From positions 124,001 through 188,000 of the forward strand of contig NC_088320.1 in NCBI RefSeq assembly GCF_910592395.1: a stretch of 64,000 bases of DNA. The letters run 5' to 3'. A model generated the notes under the pieces. That model was not told the origin of the DNA, searched no databases, and saw only the letters and a list, made by a program, of their open reading frames with translations. The stretch comes from Lineus longissimus. Taxonomy: Eukaryota > Nemertea > Pilidiophora > Heteronemertea > Lineidae. A program made the translations under genes and the position numbers. Shown one piece after another: positions 34,893-47,880 of the stretch; the stretch's first letter is position 1; the number at the start of each line of letters is the position of its first letter.

Positions 34893-37400
34893 CTACATCC
34901 CACCTCGTCCATGGGTCCTCAAAAATGCCTGCACTTCAGGGTCGTCCAGTTCTGCCGCCTGCGTCCAGGACTTGGCCACGGCCTCTCTCGGGTGAAGGTT
35001 CTCCGTGTACCAGGTCTCGATCTTCTGTCTCGCCGTCCGGATGAACTTGCGGTTATCCTCGCAGTAGACCTGCAGGGCTTTCCATCTGTAACATAACACA
35101 ATGGTTGAGAAGAATGTACAGATCTCATGGAAACCGCCATGTGAGGTGTGGCGTCTACACCGAGGCGACATGTGTGGCATAGTGTTACGGGAATAATCCT
35201 GAACCTAATTGTTCGAAACAGAGTAAACCACTGAGAGACGTTCGTTAATATTTAGCTTTATCTTCATCAGCAGACCAGGATGCATCCTGATTCAGACAAT
35301 TAGATTTAACGCCAAGTTAGAGTTAACGCTATTTTATATTTGGACTGCCGGTACCTTGAATGTCCGAGGCCAGGACTATAAACTGAAACAGAAACGAGCT
35401 AGACTGTCTTTGCAGGATTCACAGTCTTCTTAATGGTGTTATATTGAAGACACCGGTTGTTTCCACAACGAAGATGTGACGAATGAGCAAAGCCATCCTT
35501 CTTACCTGCAGTAGTATCCTACAACCTCTTGTTTGAACTGCATGGAGCTCCAGTATTGCTTTCTGTCATTCTCATCAATGCTAGCAGCTCGGCCGATGTT
35601 CCTGCCCATGTTCGGTTCAACCACGCCCTTGCATTCCTTGTACCACGTCTCCACGAGCGTGATCGACTTGGACAGTATGTCCTCAATCCCAAGCAGATAG
35701 GGAAGACTCCTCTCAAATAGAAGATCAGTCAATTCAGTGCTTTCTAGCTGTGTCTTCGCCAACTTGAGATCTCTTTGTATCTCCAAGAGTTCTTCTTCAG
35801 CAGTGGAAATATCTCCTCGAGTAGGCCGAACAGTGAAGCCATCAACGGTTTGGTTTCCCTTAGACCTGGCTCTAAGGATGCTCACTGATATGACCAAAGC
35901 AAATATACCAGATGATATGACTCCGATGTTAGCGATTTCGAAAGGTCCAAGATATTCCAGAATAGTGTTGGGGAGGGGACACCAGATACCTACAGACATA
36001 ACAAGTTGTAGAATCAGCACGTTCGGTCCAAAGAAAGAATCGTCCAAGTTTTTCCTCGCCTGGCTGTACACAGCATTTAGAATGACCGGGAGTGAGAGGA
36101 GTGGATACCATGGGTTCGGCGGGTAACAACATTCGGGTTTGCAATCGGATCCGCAATTCGGGCGTTTCAACTGCTTTGCAAAGGCACGCGTTCTTGTTCC
36201 TGGTATGTAACAAACATGCACGTAGAATAAGTCCCAATTACTACATGTACCTTCGTTAGCTGTTCCATCAGTGTTACCGTTTGTTTCTGCAGTGTTATCT
36301 GGCACATCACCCGGTTTATTGATCGCAAAGCCAGTAGCGTCTGCCTTGGTCGCCATTTTAACTTCTGCCTTCGTGTTATGTGATTTCGATCCGTCACTGC
36401 CAAACCATATGTTTTCAGTACCATCGTGCTCACCAGAATACGCCTCAGCAAACATACTACTGCCGTAGCTTAAAGACTGGCTTGCGGAATTCCTTATTAA
36501 TCCGCCATCTTTCTGGGGCGAAACAGAACCGAAAAGTAAGCCACAGAGAGCACATGCTAGCACCACATTGGCCTTATTACGGCAGTCGGAATCCATGACC
36601 CATTTGAGTAAGAGTACAAGTAGTACCACGGTGCAAATGACGGATTGGACCTGCAGACAACCTTTACAGCCGAACTTGTCCATATATGAGCTGAACTGTT
36701 CACAAACGCCACAGCCACACCAATACTTCACAGCAACTAGTACCAGCATGAAGACGTACAACTTGGAAATCCGAGTCTTGGCCTTAGCAGGCGGGTCTTC
36801 ACCAGTTCCAGCTTCAACTTCTCCCTCACCGCCATTACTTGGTGCACCATGAATACCACGTTTCTGACCGGCAACCTCTTGCTTCTTCTTCTTCTCCAGT
36901 TCTTCAATAGCCCGTACCTTTGGTTGAAGCTTACCCAACTCTTCCTTCACAACAGCGTGGGTATCGGTAATCTTCTCGGCCGTCTTCTTCTCTGATTTCA
37001 AATGCTTGTCTACAGCACTCTGCATTGAGCCGACATCTTTAGAGATCGCCTCAATGTCTGTCATAGCAAAGTCAGGGAAGCCGTCTAGCAAATACAAGTA
37101 GGCCACTTTCAGCTTCTCTAATATGTTATAAGCTCCACTTTGGAAGCTTTGCATCATCAGTGAACAGGCATCGGTGAGCTTTATTATGTTAAAGAGACAG
37201 TCCTGGACCTTCACCAACTGTTTTGCATCCCTCGCAGCAGCGTTCGTCGAGACGTACATGTACTTTCCAACCGACTCGATCATGGAGATCGTGTTCTTCA
37301 GATGGAGGTCGTCGTCCAGGTTTCGCAGCACGTTCTGGACACCCTTGTCTCCAGAGGAGGGGGTCGCGTCCAATTCGACAACTTCCATACCACTAGCCAT
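34893..37400 (-). CDS. Helical multi-TM family, member 4
   Basis: Two coding exons, 37400-35506 and 35085-34893, phase-2 intron, total 695 aa. The start is MASGMEVVELDATPSSGDKG; an acceptor (TTCTTTCAG/GTGAAAATGG) lies just upstream, so the open frame before it is intron. A leader exon probably ends at 38429 (AAGAAG/GTGAGTT). The helical core LMMQSFQSGAYNILEKLK lies near 80. Hydrophobic helices lie near 211, 250 and 273, then a 130-residue hydrophilic Ser/Thr/Asn-rich loop and Cys-rich segment, then hydrophobic stretches near 433, 458 and 490. The C-terminal domain is conserved (ETWYKECKGVVEPNMGRNI, RKQYWSSMQFKQEV, GYYCR, then WKALQVYCEDNRKF and YTENLHPREAVAKSW). It is the longest family member and has the largest insert in the membrane region. 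Function unknown. Confidence 0.9.
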
Positions 37401-37479
37401 TTTCACCTGAAAGAACAAAATTGATATTCTGAACATTACGCCCATAATCAAGTCAAGGCCGTTTCCCTGCAAGCAAGAC

Positions 37480-38100
37480 AAGTCGGGCCAATATCGGCCC
37501 AATGTTGGCCACGACATCGGGCCGATGCTGTCAGCCGATATCTGCCAAGAACAGGATGGGCCTAGAGACTATAGGGCCGCTCAGGAATTTGATCTAACAT
37601 TATTTCATTTAGATGATCCGATTAGGTTACCCTTTCTTTCTTCTCCGCAAGTCTCTCAGAGAGACCCTGGGAGATGGTGGGGCACGGTGAAGGGTAACCC
37701 TCCCCAGGGTAGTCAAAAAGCCCACAGTCGTCTACACTGCCTATGTGAAGTGGCTTGTAGTTTTCTAAGGGCTCTAATTGTGACGGTAATTAACTATGAA
37801 ATAAACATTCTTTACGGTATAGTCAAAAATGTTTTTTTCATCCGATTGGTTTTAGTATAATGAAGTGGGTCGTATCTGCTAGCAACCCGTACATTAAAGT
37901 GGGTAACACGTTTTGCAATATTCTGTGATATTTCGGTAAAGGGCAACATTGTGTACTTTTCTGATTTTTTTTAATATAAATATTTAATGTTTCTAAAATT
38001 TTCTGTTGAGGGCAGCCAAACGGTCGATCTTGGACCATCGTTGGCCCAGAATATCGCCTGAACCTTGCAAGAATGGCAAGAGTCTGGCAAAGAAACATAT
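37480..38100. repeat. MITE-like repeat in the leader intron of helical member 4
   Basis: The left end is built from alternating GGGCCAATATCGGCCCAATG and GGGCCGATG units that are partly self-complementary. The right end (about 38010-38060) reads GGTCGATCTTGGACCATCG, then TTGGCCCAGAATATCGCC, similar in character. This kind of GGCC-AAT-ATCGG composition is common in non-autonomous elements of marine invertebrates. Ends and target duplication were not resolved. Confidence 0.35.
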
Positions 38101-38428
38101 TCCTGCCGATAATGGAGATCTAACCAGAATCACCTCGTTCGTAGGGAAAGTTAACTGCATTTAGATTGTCTACTTGGGCCCGTATCAAATTCATGGACGT
38201 GGTCGCCTGCCCTGAACCTGAACAATATACAAAATAATTCCAGACGTTCGGGGGGGGGGGGGAACTTCGGAGGACGATTCGAAATCGGCGCATTGAGAAT
38301 CGAGGCAATAAAGAATAACGAAAGTGGGGAATTCCAAAACTAAATTACCGGGAATTCCCAATAATCTACTACTTTGCCAGTACACAAGAGAGAAACTAAT
38401 TTGAGCGAATTTCGCTATAAAACTCACC

Positions 38429-40396
38429 TTCTTTTTCGTCAATTCCTCAGCAGAAATACCCCTGGTCCTTTCACAATTCGCTCAGACTCGTTGTTTTCTT
38501 GTTAACATTCATTAAATCGGAAAATATCGCAGTATTTTCGCAGACGACGGCTTGGACGTCCTGTGCTTGAAATGTGCAGTTATCTAATAATCCGCTTGTT
38601 GGCGCTGTGATCGAGTAGTGCTCGAAGTGGAAAAAACCTTGGGAAAGTCCAGTTTGGAGATTTCCAAGGGAATTTTATTCATAAAGTACCGGTGTAAACA
38701 TTTTAAAATTTCCCAGGATAGTGCGCCGCGGGACAAATGATTCTACTTTTCCCTGTTAGTCTCAGGGGAGGGTAGGTGGTATCATCAAGATCGCCAACCA
38801 CGCTAGCGGGCGAGAACCACCAAATAGTCTCTTTCGCCAGTCTCCTCCATTCACTCATTACAGAGACTGGTACTTGACGGCAATTCACTCGTCATGAACT
38901 CGATTTGGGGGCGTAAGCTTCCGGTGTCCGGTCACGTGTTTTTCTGTGGGATGGTTATCCTCGATCCAAGTGAATAATCTGCAATACCAAAGCGCTCGGT
39001 ATGACAGTGCATCCACTGTATGCACTGAAAATGTATGGCTTGTGAATCAACGAGGCTTCCTCGACCCTCCGCTGCGCGGCGTATTGGGTCGAGGTTACCT
39101 GGACTAGCAGGCCGGGAACGTCATTCATCGGACCATGTAATCGGGAGAGGGAATACAAGTAATGTTTGGTATTTGGATATAGACGAGGACCAATCAGTGG
39201 TCGTCATCTTACAGAAAACATCCCACAGTGCAACATAACTCCATAGTGAGGTTCCGACATAAGTCTGCGTCTATCCAAACGTATTTCCTGAAGAGTCATC
39301 CATATGTCATCTTAGCAATACCGATTGGTTGCGTTTTGTATTTGCTTGGCTACGGACGTTGGTAGTGACCAGCTTTCAAATCTCTATACAGTTCTATCAA
39401 ATTGACGAAGAAAAAATTAACGTAATTGAATATAAACACAATCAAGCTTTATTAGTACAAATTACAGTTTTTAGTAGTCTGTTTGCATGTGGCAAGTTAC
39501 ATAACTGTTGGTTCTCAACAGGGTGACGCCATCTTGCATTGAGAATGGACATCGATGGCCAAATCACCTCTGGTGCGTAATCATAGCCAATTTGCAGAGG
39601 GAAAAGAGACTAAACTAATCACAAGAAAGCAAAAGAAACACTCCTTGCCAGGAGTTGTCAGACACTCAGCTACAGAATACACTGTATATTAGTACTATTA
39701 GTTCCACTGTTATCATTATCTAGACAGTTGCGACGTCTCCTGGCCGATTCTATAGTAGCCTATTGGTATTTTACACTCGAGTTATCAAAGGTATCAAACA
39801 CAGCGAATAGGACCTATTCAGAACAAGACTGGAACTTACATCTTCTAATCAAAAGAGGTCAAATAAGCAACATAAACCGTGTTTAGCAAGCATTTTTTCC
39901 GTTTCATTCACCAGTAATTCAATAATCATCCACGCCCTTGGTTTAGTATAAAAGTATGTGAAAGTGAAAGTAAAAATCACTGGCACCGAGTGACACTCGA
40001 GCGCTAAAGCTGAAAGCCCATTTGGAATACTCGGTAGGAATGATACTGCCCATAATGCTTTCAAGTTTACACTGTGTATAGGAAATAGATAGTAATCAAA
40101 CCGGAACGCAATACGATGTACATGTACATCAAATACTGTGAAATTGGTATTTCTAGTATAGTGACACTCAGTGCCAAGGGTAAGGTTCAGATTATCTTGA
40201 ATACCATAGAACATGCTAGGTTCACCCAGAAAAGTGTCCAGGTATCAGCCACTTAAAGGACCTCTTACAATGAAAGTCCGCTGCCTGTGTACCCAAGAAG
40301 TTAGTGCAGCCTAGCAGTCAACCTTGTCAGTGCATATGCAGCTAGATGACGTGGTAGATTATCAAGCACAGATACAGAAGTTCACCATCTCCTCAA
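38429..40396. other. Spacer between helical members 4 and 5
   Basis: Contains the probable leader exon and promoter of member 4 immediately right of 38429, and the 3' flank of member 5 at the right end. No other exon found. Confidence 0.4.
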
Positions 40397-43083
40397 CTAC
40401 TCGTTCTCGGTCTTAACTCTGAATGGAACTACCGTTTCAATGGGGCCACCACAGCTAGCCTTTTCCTCCAACCACTGGCGCCTCTCCTCCACAAGACCTC
40501 TGATCTCCTCGTCAGGCTCCTCTGCAGCCAGTTCCCAGGCCTTCCTCACGGCATCCCGGGGGTAGAGGTTCTCAGTGTAGTGGCCCTCAGCCCGCTGTCG
40601 CGCGCTCTTCAAAGATGGACGGTTCTTTTCGCAGAACACCTGCAGTGCGCGCCATCTGCAATGATGATAACTGGGCTAAGATTACGCTAGGAGTAAAACA
40701 TACCTTTTCCTACCATTATTGTATTTACAATGAAAACGATTCGCTTATGCAATTGCAACTCTCTGAGGAATGCATAGCAACAAAACACAACCGCGAGTTA
40801 CGAGGACCAAGAAGGTCCCATGTCAAGTCTGGAACTAAAAAGTTTAAATCGGAGTTTGCATTTGCCCTCCAGGTGACCACTTGATACGTCAGTGCTGTAC
40901 TAAACAGAACTCTCTTAAGATGATTTACAAGGTCTAATATTGACCTAGGCATATCGTATTAATCGATATTTTCAAGAGCCCCTAAGATACGACTAACAAG
41001 CTTATACAAGGCATTGGAAAACTGGGAGTTCGAGATCATGTTTAGTTACAGAAAAGTGGACTTACCTTTCATAATACCCTTTGACTTCCTTCTTGAAGAA
41101 CAGGGAGTCCCAGTACCTGTGTTTATCCTCTTCAGACAGCCCTTCTGCTCTGTCGATACTCTGCTGCATGCTGGGCTCGACGATATCTTTACACTCCGTG
41201 TACCAGTTAGTCACCTGAAGACAGCATGTTCAAACGTGAGGGAAAAGATCCGACTGCAAACATCATCTGTACACTGTAGAAAAGGGGACTTGTGCATCTA
41301 CGGCAGCACATGTATGATAACTTAAAGCATATCATACCAAGGTGATGGTTTATAACTAAGAGAACTACATACTTAGTTCTGGCACCGGTGGTCACATTAG
41401 AAAAAATGACTTATTAAGTTTTCATTTTTTCTTTTTGTGTTCTTCTTCATAACTTACCAGCGTTGTTGCATAGTCCAAGACGATGGTCATGTCATCCAGT
41501 AGGGGTAGGGACTTCTCAATAACCATGATCACCAGCAAAGAGATGTACACGTTGTCAACAGCTTCAACCAATGCTTCGCGCTTGTCGCGTAATTTCTCGT
41601 TCAACTCGTGCAGCTCGTAAACACTTGGAGGGTCTTTCGGTCTGGCAGAGGCAGAATCCAGTCCAGGTAGGCATTTGATGACTGTACGAGGCACAGATAA
41701 TTGGCGTCGATTCACTATACAGGAGATGATGAAGAACCACATCCCAGTTGTGAATGGTCCAAAACATGCCTTTTTCTTCTCAAGGATCTGTAGGCACTTT
41801 TCAAGTGCAAATATCTGAATGTTCCGTTTCTGACATATGCATCCGCCAATCACCGGGACAACTCCAATGGCACATACACCACGCCAGATGAATTTCAAAC
41901 TCTCCTTACTGATATCATGTATGGCTGGTGGTCTTGGAGAGACGTCTTTGAAGGAAAGAGAAAGAGCCGGTAGGCCAAATCCACAACCTATTTGCAAAAC
42001 CTGCCTCACATCGGCTTTAGAGGCGATGGCAAATACAGTAACTGTCGGTGCAATGAATAGTAAGGCAGATTTTAGTGTTTTGTGTGCCACGTCGTCTTCT
42101 CTATCTTTCTTGTTGGTCCACAACATATTTATCAAGATTTGGTAGCCTATCACATCGAACAAAATAATAGGCGAATTGTGGCCTGTTACCTCCCTTACAG
42201 CTTGACATCCCATTTGCAGAAGTGCATTGATACCAATGTCATATACCATCTGCCACCTTGCAGCATGGCGAGGCTTAGACTCATCAAGGAGAGGTTCTTG
42301 GCCAGTGGTGGGCAATACCGGTTCGATCTTCCCGGTTCCTATCTTTGCTTTTATGTCTTCAATCTCCTCAAGAAGAGTGGCCACCTTTCTCGACCTCTCC
42401 ACCTTCTTACTCTTGACCAACTTTAACACGGTTTCCTCTGTGCTCTTTGCTGCCCTGATATTCCGGATACATTTCTGTGTTGCCTCTTCCATGGACTTGA
42501 CGTCCTTAGAGATCACGTCAATGTCAGTCTTAGCAAAATCAGGGAAACCATCCTGAAGGTACAGATAGGCTATCTTCAGCTTCTCAAGTATGTTATTAGC
42601 TCCACTTTGATCACTTTGTATCATCAACGACACTGCATCATTGAGCTTAATCACATCAAATTGTAGCTCCTGGACTTTGACCAACTGGCTGGCATCTGTA
42701 GCAACCGCATTTGCGGCGATGCGAAGTAAATCAGCCAGCAGACGCAGACATCCCATCACGTGTTTGATATTCAATTTAGCCCCGATTTCATCGATGTGGC
42801 GTCTTACACCATCGTCTGAATCAGATGGAAGGACTTCAAGATCAATGACTTGGACTGCTAAATCCTGCTCTTCCTTACTCCCACTCTCTCCTCCACCACC
42901 TAAACGTGGTCCTGGCGGGAGATTGTCATTCCCTGTTGGCAAATACGGACTCTTCGCGTTCCCTGCTATGACGGTCATGTGTGTCGAGCTGGCACTCCCT
43001 GGTGACAGCTGGTGAGGAGAAGTCTGCTCCATTTGGTCTGGGCCTATTTCACCCATACCATTCTCATCATTCTTGTTATCCAT
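40397..43083 (-). CDS. Helical multi-TM family, member 5
   Basis: Three coding exons, 43083-41458, 41214-41066 and 40655-40397, phases 0 and 2, total 677 aa. The first 80 residues are low complexity, then VIDLEVLPSDSDDGVRRHID, the family leader. The core LMIQSDQSGANNILEKLK near 150 has Asp where most siblings have Phe. The central region has weaker hydrophobic stretches (LLFIAPTVTVFAIAS near 336, GVCAIGVVPVIGGCI near 398, TGMWFFIISCIVN near 444). An extra phase-0 intron precedes VTNWYTECKDIVEPSMQQSI, inside the C-terminal domain. The last exon reads WRALQVFCEKNRPSLKSARQ and YTENLYPRDAVRKAWELAAE. The frame read through the first donor ends a few codons into the intron (poly-Lys), which is not taken as real. 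A leader exon likely ends at 43655 and rejoins at 43152. Confidence 0.9.
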
Positions 43084-43655
43084 AGTTGCGAACAGCTATC
43101 TGATGATCGGAAGATGGCGTGGAAACTGAAAGAACTTGGCCACAGCTCTCCTCTGAAAAGACAATAAAGGCCGACATGAAGAGAGGGTGAAATTCGGAAA
43201 ACCATATTTCCTCTAATCGTATGAACCTTAGAATGGACAGGATTTGGCATCTATCTTGGCACTAATAAGTCGGACCCTCTCCTCCAGACACATTGGCCTC
43301 CTCATTCTAAGACTTGTAAGAATAACCAGAATGATGAATGGACTGCCTCTAGCTCCACCCCGGTGCGAGACGGGAGAGAACAGGCCTTGTGGTAAATTGC
43401 CCGGCAGGTTGTCGGAACCAGCAAAGCATAATACTGAGTGGAGAGCGTTGACATTCAAAGTCCCGTCCTATTTTCAAACATTGACTCATCCTATATATAG
43501 AACTGGGGAATCCCACTTTGGGTCACCCCGAGAATGCTGTTGCAATGTAAAAACGAAAGAGAAAACACCGCCTGTGAATGATTTCGACAGATCAAGTTAT
43601 TGCAAACTTGTCCAACAGCTCGCTAGATCATACTCTACAAGATAGGCCACTTACC

Positions 43656-44828
43656 AATGAACGTCCTCACTTCGCTTCGGTAAAATTCAGTATTTTACTG
43701 CCTGAGATTCGCTCTCCTATCCAGCCGACCTAATCTCGGCCCCAGGTTTAGATATGGTATCGAGCTAATAGGCAGGTTTCGCAGTCCATACGCACTAAAC
43801 GACAAAGTACTGAGGCCTGTGTTTTTATCAATTCTGTGCGACACTCGCGAATCACCTTTTATACTTGAAGGAGGAATGGGGAAAATTTCAATGGCCGATA
43901 AAAGTCAAATGCGTCCTACTTCTGCGTAACGCTGCCTATTGTAGATGGCGTTGCCGCGTCAACACTGGTTCTCCGGCCTGCCAAGTTATCTTAAGGTATC
44001 ATTATTGTACCGTGCAGGCATCGAGTAGTTTATTCAGCTGTTCTACTAAAGCCAGTGGTATTTTACGATTGAAATGCTGGGAAAGGGCCGAGGTGAATAT
44101 ACTGAGCGATTTTTAATTTTCATAAGCATTCAGACTCCTTTCGACTCGGAATCCTAGCCTCCTTCAGTCTTTTCATGTATTTTTCGTCCGCAACGTTTTG
44201 CGCTCTCGATCACAAACTACAGACCAGCGTATTCCATCGAGATGACTGGACCACGTGACTCCGCGTGTCCGATCCGGTGAGTCTGTCAAAGAGAGGCAGC
44301 CAAGAGAACTGATGCGTGTATTCAAACCTAGTTTTATTGAATGCCCAGCAGCAGTTTATACATATGCATAGTATTGAGCCATGAGAAGTACAGAAGATAA
44401 GTATTGTGCAAAAAAACCATATAACGATTACGATAAGCGATACTCTACGATTATGAAACAAACCCAACAACATCTTACAGTCGTTGCATCCACACAATCG
44501 ATGCTGGGTCCCCTGAATGCCAGAGTGGTATAAAGCTCACAAATGGGCCAGGCCGGGGCCGCTGCATTCATCCAATATGAGTGATTGGAGGAGTGCATTG
44601 GTCAAATCAGAGTCTTTCAATATTGAAAGACTGCTCTAATGTAGCATTTTGTGCTCATGTCTGCAAAGGAAACGGTGCTTCAGGAGGGTGAGATTAAGTT
44701 ACTAGATGACGCGACAGGTGTCTCTGCTATATAATTAGCACATTGGCACTGTTGTGCAAAGAATATTTTATCACCATGTTATGATTGCCGATAATCCGAA
44801 TTTACACTAAAGTCTCGGTCAAAGGCTA
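43656..44828. other. Spacer between helical members 5 and 6
   Basis: Promoter of member 5 at the left and 3' UTR of member 6 at the right. TTTATT at 44333-44338 (AATAAA on the minus strand) lies about 490 bases past the stop of member 6. The matching position past member 7 also has it (49651-49656). Confidence 0.5.
44333..44338 (-). terminator. Likely poly(A) signal of helical member 6
   Basis: AATAAA on the minus strand. It is conserved in position and in flanking sequence (CAAGAGAACTG upstream on the plus strand, ATAGTATTGAG downstream) in the duplicate downstream of member 7. Confidence 0.55.
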
Positions 44829-47239
44829 TCAAGGCATGTTCAGTATCAGTTCTTTACTCCTGTTGTTCACAAGCTTATTGAGGTCATGGCCATTCATACC
44901 CTCCTTCTGCCGTCTGACCAGCTCGGCCACCTCGGTGTCAGCTACTTCCTCATCTGCTAGCTCCCACGCCTGCAACAAGAACGAGACATCTTAAAGGTCA
45001 AGGTCAAGAACGAGGCAGCACATGAAGGTCAAAGTCAAGAATAAGACATATTAAAGGTCATGTGTTCTGAAAGCAATCATGAAAACCCAACAGAAAACCA
45101 GTGTATGTGATGCATACTGAACCAAGTAGGCCCAACATCAACAATTCATCTTTTTCGAAACAAAATTAACAAAAACCAACCCCTTCCAAGTGGTCTAGTG
45201 TTTCACCTCTAACGACAAGCATGGTTGGTGTTAAGAGGCTGTACCGGTATGATTATTTTCGCAAACGGCCTTAGTGTGTGGCTCCGTGACCAGACGATCA
45301 GTGAAGAGCAATCATCAACATACTTACCCTTTTGACTGCATCCCTCGGATATAGGTTTTCAATATAGTGTGATTCGACCGTGGCACGTTTCTCTCGGCAT
45401 TCCGAGCGAAGTGTCTCACAGTAGACTTGAAGCGCCCTCCATCTGGAAATCATCAAAAACAAAGGTCAAAGTCATGGTGAAGCAGCGAACCTTCTGGAGA
45501 GCTGAAGCCCTGGGGCGAGTTCTTCTATTACAAAAGTCAATTTTTGGGGAGAAAAGTCGACACTTGGACAACAGAAGTCCAGCTCACTTCGTCTTTTCAA
45601 TAAGGTAAACTTCATTGACAGTATGAATCGAAGAAAAACCTTCTTGTTGGTCGTTCAAAAGCCGCGCCCCAAATGGCACCTTTCCTGAGATAAAGACATC
45701 GTTGACATTAGACCCAAAAAGGCACAAGTACTTCTCTTACACAGTCAGAACGTAGAATCCGACCAAAGCAAGATGCACTATCAGACCTCAACAGCCGAGT
45801 GCAAAAGGATAGAACAGCACAAACCTGCAGTAGTAGTCAACCACCTCTTTCTTAAAAGCCATGGAGTTCCAGTAATCTTTCAACTCCCCCTCGGGTACCT
45901 CCTGTGCCCTCTGGATCGTCCTGTTCATACTCGGTTCAATGATGTCCTTACACTCCTTATACCATTTCTCTATGACTACGGTACACTGCTGCATGATCCC
46001 TGTGACAGACTTCAGGTCGCTCAGAGCCTTGCCGATGAAGCACTTGGTCAGGTCTGTATCACCAAAGCTAGCTTCAATTCTCAGCTTCTCCCCAGACTTG
46101 TCTAACAACTCATCTTTGATGCGCTGGCGTTGCTCCTGCAGGGATTCCGTGCTCCCTTTGGTACTGACAGAGTTATAGCTGATTATTGACTTGTTTTTCA
46201 AGTCTTCGACCTTGAAGAACCAATGTTCAGGGGCTAAGTTATACCATAAGAATAACATTAAGATGGTCGGTGGAGGGGCGAGTATGACGACCACGAAGCA
46301 CTTGGATTCACATGGCAGGAGGAGCTGACATGGGAAAAGAATGACAATTAGTCCTATGAGAATGAGCGGGATGACTGGCTTGTAGTCGACGCGTTTTGGC
46401 TGCACCAACTTCCACAGGGCAAATCTGAGCAGGAAGAGGGTCATCCCAACAATCATAGTCACCCAGCCACCGATGGCATTGTAGGAATGACAGGCGCACA
46501 CATAAAACGATATGAGGATGGCGACTGTTATCAAGAGGCAGACTGGATCCTTGAGAAAACCGATGGTGTTGATCTTCAGGAACACGATGAAGGTTGGACT
46601 TGTCACCTGCCAACTGTTCTTTAGGTCTATGGTCGCCTTCCCGTCTAAACCACCCATCGTTCCCTCATTGAGCCTCCGGTACTGGTCATTCAACTGGTCT
46701 ACCGACTGCTGTATGGTAGCCAACTGTCCCTCGCGGCCATTCTTTGCCGACACCAGCCTGTGTGCCTCTTCGATACTGGTCGCTGTCTTCTTCACAACCC
46801 CCAGAGCCTTTTCTGTGCTCTCCTTCATGGTTTGAACATCCTTAGCTATCGCGTCGATATCAGTCTTTGCAAAGTCAGGGAAACCATCAAGCAAGTACGA
46901 ATAGGCCACTTTCAGCTTCTCCAAAATACTGTTGGCGCCGCTCTGGAAACTCTGCAACATCAAACTGGTCGCGTCAATAGACTTCAACACATTGAATAAA
47001 CCATCCTGGGTCTTTACAAGGACGCTTGCTTCCTTAGCCGAGGCGTTTGTTGCGATGTACTGGTATCTCCCCACCACTCCCAGGGTAAGAAGAATCTGTC
47101 GAGCCATGAAAAGATGGGGCAGCCGATTCAGCCATTCCCTCACCCCAGCACTGGATGAGTCGGGGGTGACGTCCAAGTCCAAGTCACCTTGGTCTTCATC
47201 GCCTGTCGCCACTGCCGTAGAGTAGCCTTGCATTTCCAT
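44829..47239 (-). CDS. Helical four-TM family, member 6 (recent duplicate of member 7)
   Basis: Three coding exons, 47239-45825, 45442-45328 and 44969-44829, phases 2 and 0, total 556 aa. A leader-intron acceptor lies at 47271/47272, and a leader exon probably ends at 48033. The leader DLDVTPDSSSAGVREWLNRL is followed by VVGRYQYIATNASAKEASVL and LMLQSFQSGANSILEKLK near 95. Four TM helices lie between about 225 and 345 (CLLITVAILISFYVCAC, VTMIVGMTLFLLRFAL, VIPLILIGLIVILFPCQLLL, CFVVVILAPPPTILMLFLWY). The C-terminal domain has EKWYKECKDIIEPSMNRTI, KDYWNSMAFKKEV and DYYCR, then WRALQVYCETLRSECREKRA. An intron not seen in members 1-5 splits the C-terminal domain after YPRDAVKR. The last exon ends NNRSKELILNMP. 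About 95% identical to member 7 over the large exon, but clearly different in the last 28 residues. Confidence 0.92.
44981..45066. repeat. AGGTCA-rich tandem repeat in intron of member 6
   Basis: Imperfect repeats of AAAGGTCAAGGTCAAGAAC-type sequence followed by GAGGCA or AAGACAT. A longer version is in the same intron of member 7. AGGTCA is the half-site of nuclear hormone receptors, here in direct repeats, but a simple minisatellite explains it equally well. Confidence 0.7.
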
Positions 47240-47685
47240 GACTTAGAATCTGGTCAAATCTTGGTCTTAATCTGTAGTGATGAAAAAGACTTGAGGATGA
47301 GTTAAATAGGTGATTGCTATGCACTGTTATAGTTGGAGAATAAAAATCTTCCTTGTATTCTCCAAATACGTGAATGATGCGGACGTACTGTAAGTTAGTA
47401 GAGACACCTACCAGCCGCTTGCAACATAATTTGACGAACCTGGCCCCTGCCCATATTCTATTGTATTGTATTGTCGGCACATCAGTTTCAAGCGAATACA
47501 AGAGAAACTATAGCCAATAGGCACTTGTTTCTGTTGACATGGCTGATAAAAAGAACCAATGATATTGCATTTATGTTATTTCTGCAGGGGATTTTGGCGA
47601 AGCTTGGTAAACAGAGCTGATATTGGTCTGTCCACACCCGTCATGCCCGTGTCACTGTTAGACATACACATCAATCAATCAACAA

Positions 47686-47880
47686 CCTGTCTTCGGTGTC
47701 GCCCTCTCCTCAAAGCATGGACAGGTTAGACATACACCTGTCTTCGGTGTCGCCCTCTCCTCAAAGCATAGACAGGTTAGACATACACCTGTCTTCGGTG
47801 TCGCCCTCTCCTCAAAGCATAGACAGGTTAGACATACACCTGTCTTCGGTGTCGCCCTCTCCTCAAAGCATGGACAGGCC
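47686..47880. repeat. Tandem repeat, 51-bp unit, about four copies
   Basis: Units start at 47686, 47737, 47788 and 47839 with CCTGTCTTCGGTGTCGCCCT, then CTCCTCAAAGCATGGACAGG and TTAGACATACA. Near-identical copies. The unit is 17 codons long, so a plus-strand frame stays open through it (repeated DRLDIHLSSVSPSPQS), but no gene signals support translation. The array lies in the leader intron of member 6. The duplicate around 53090-53160 lacks it, so it expanded after the duplication. Confidence 0.93.

Noticed and set aside
37401-37517. 39-residue N-terminal extension of helical member 4
   Set aside because: An acceptor (TTCTTTCAG/GTGAAAATGG) lies between it and the family start MASGMEV; the extension is intron.
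41422-41457. Poly-Lys C-terminus (VSYEEEHKKKK) of helical member 5
   Set aside because: This is reading through a good GTAAGT donor. Splicing to 41214-41066 restores the conserved WYTECKDIVEPSM domain in phase.
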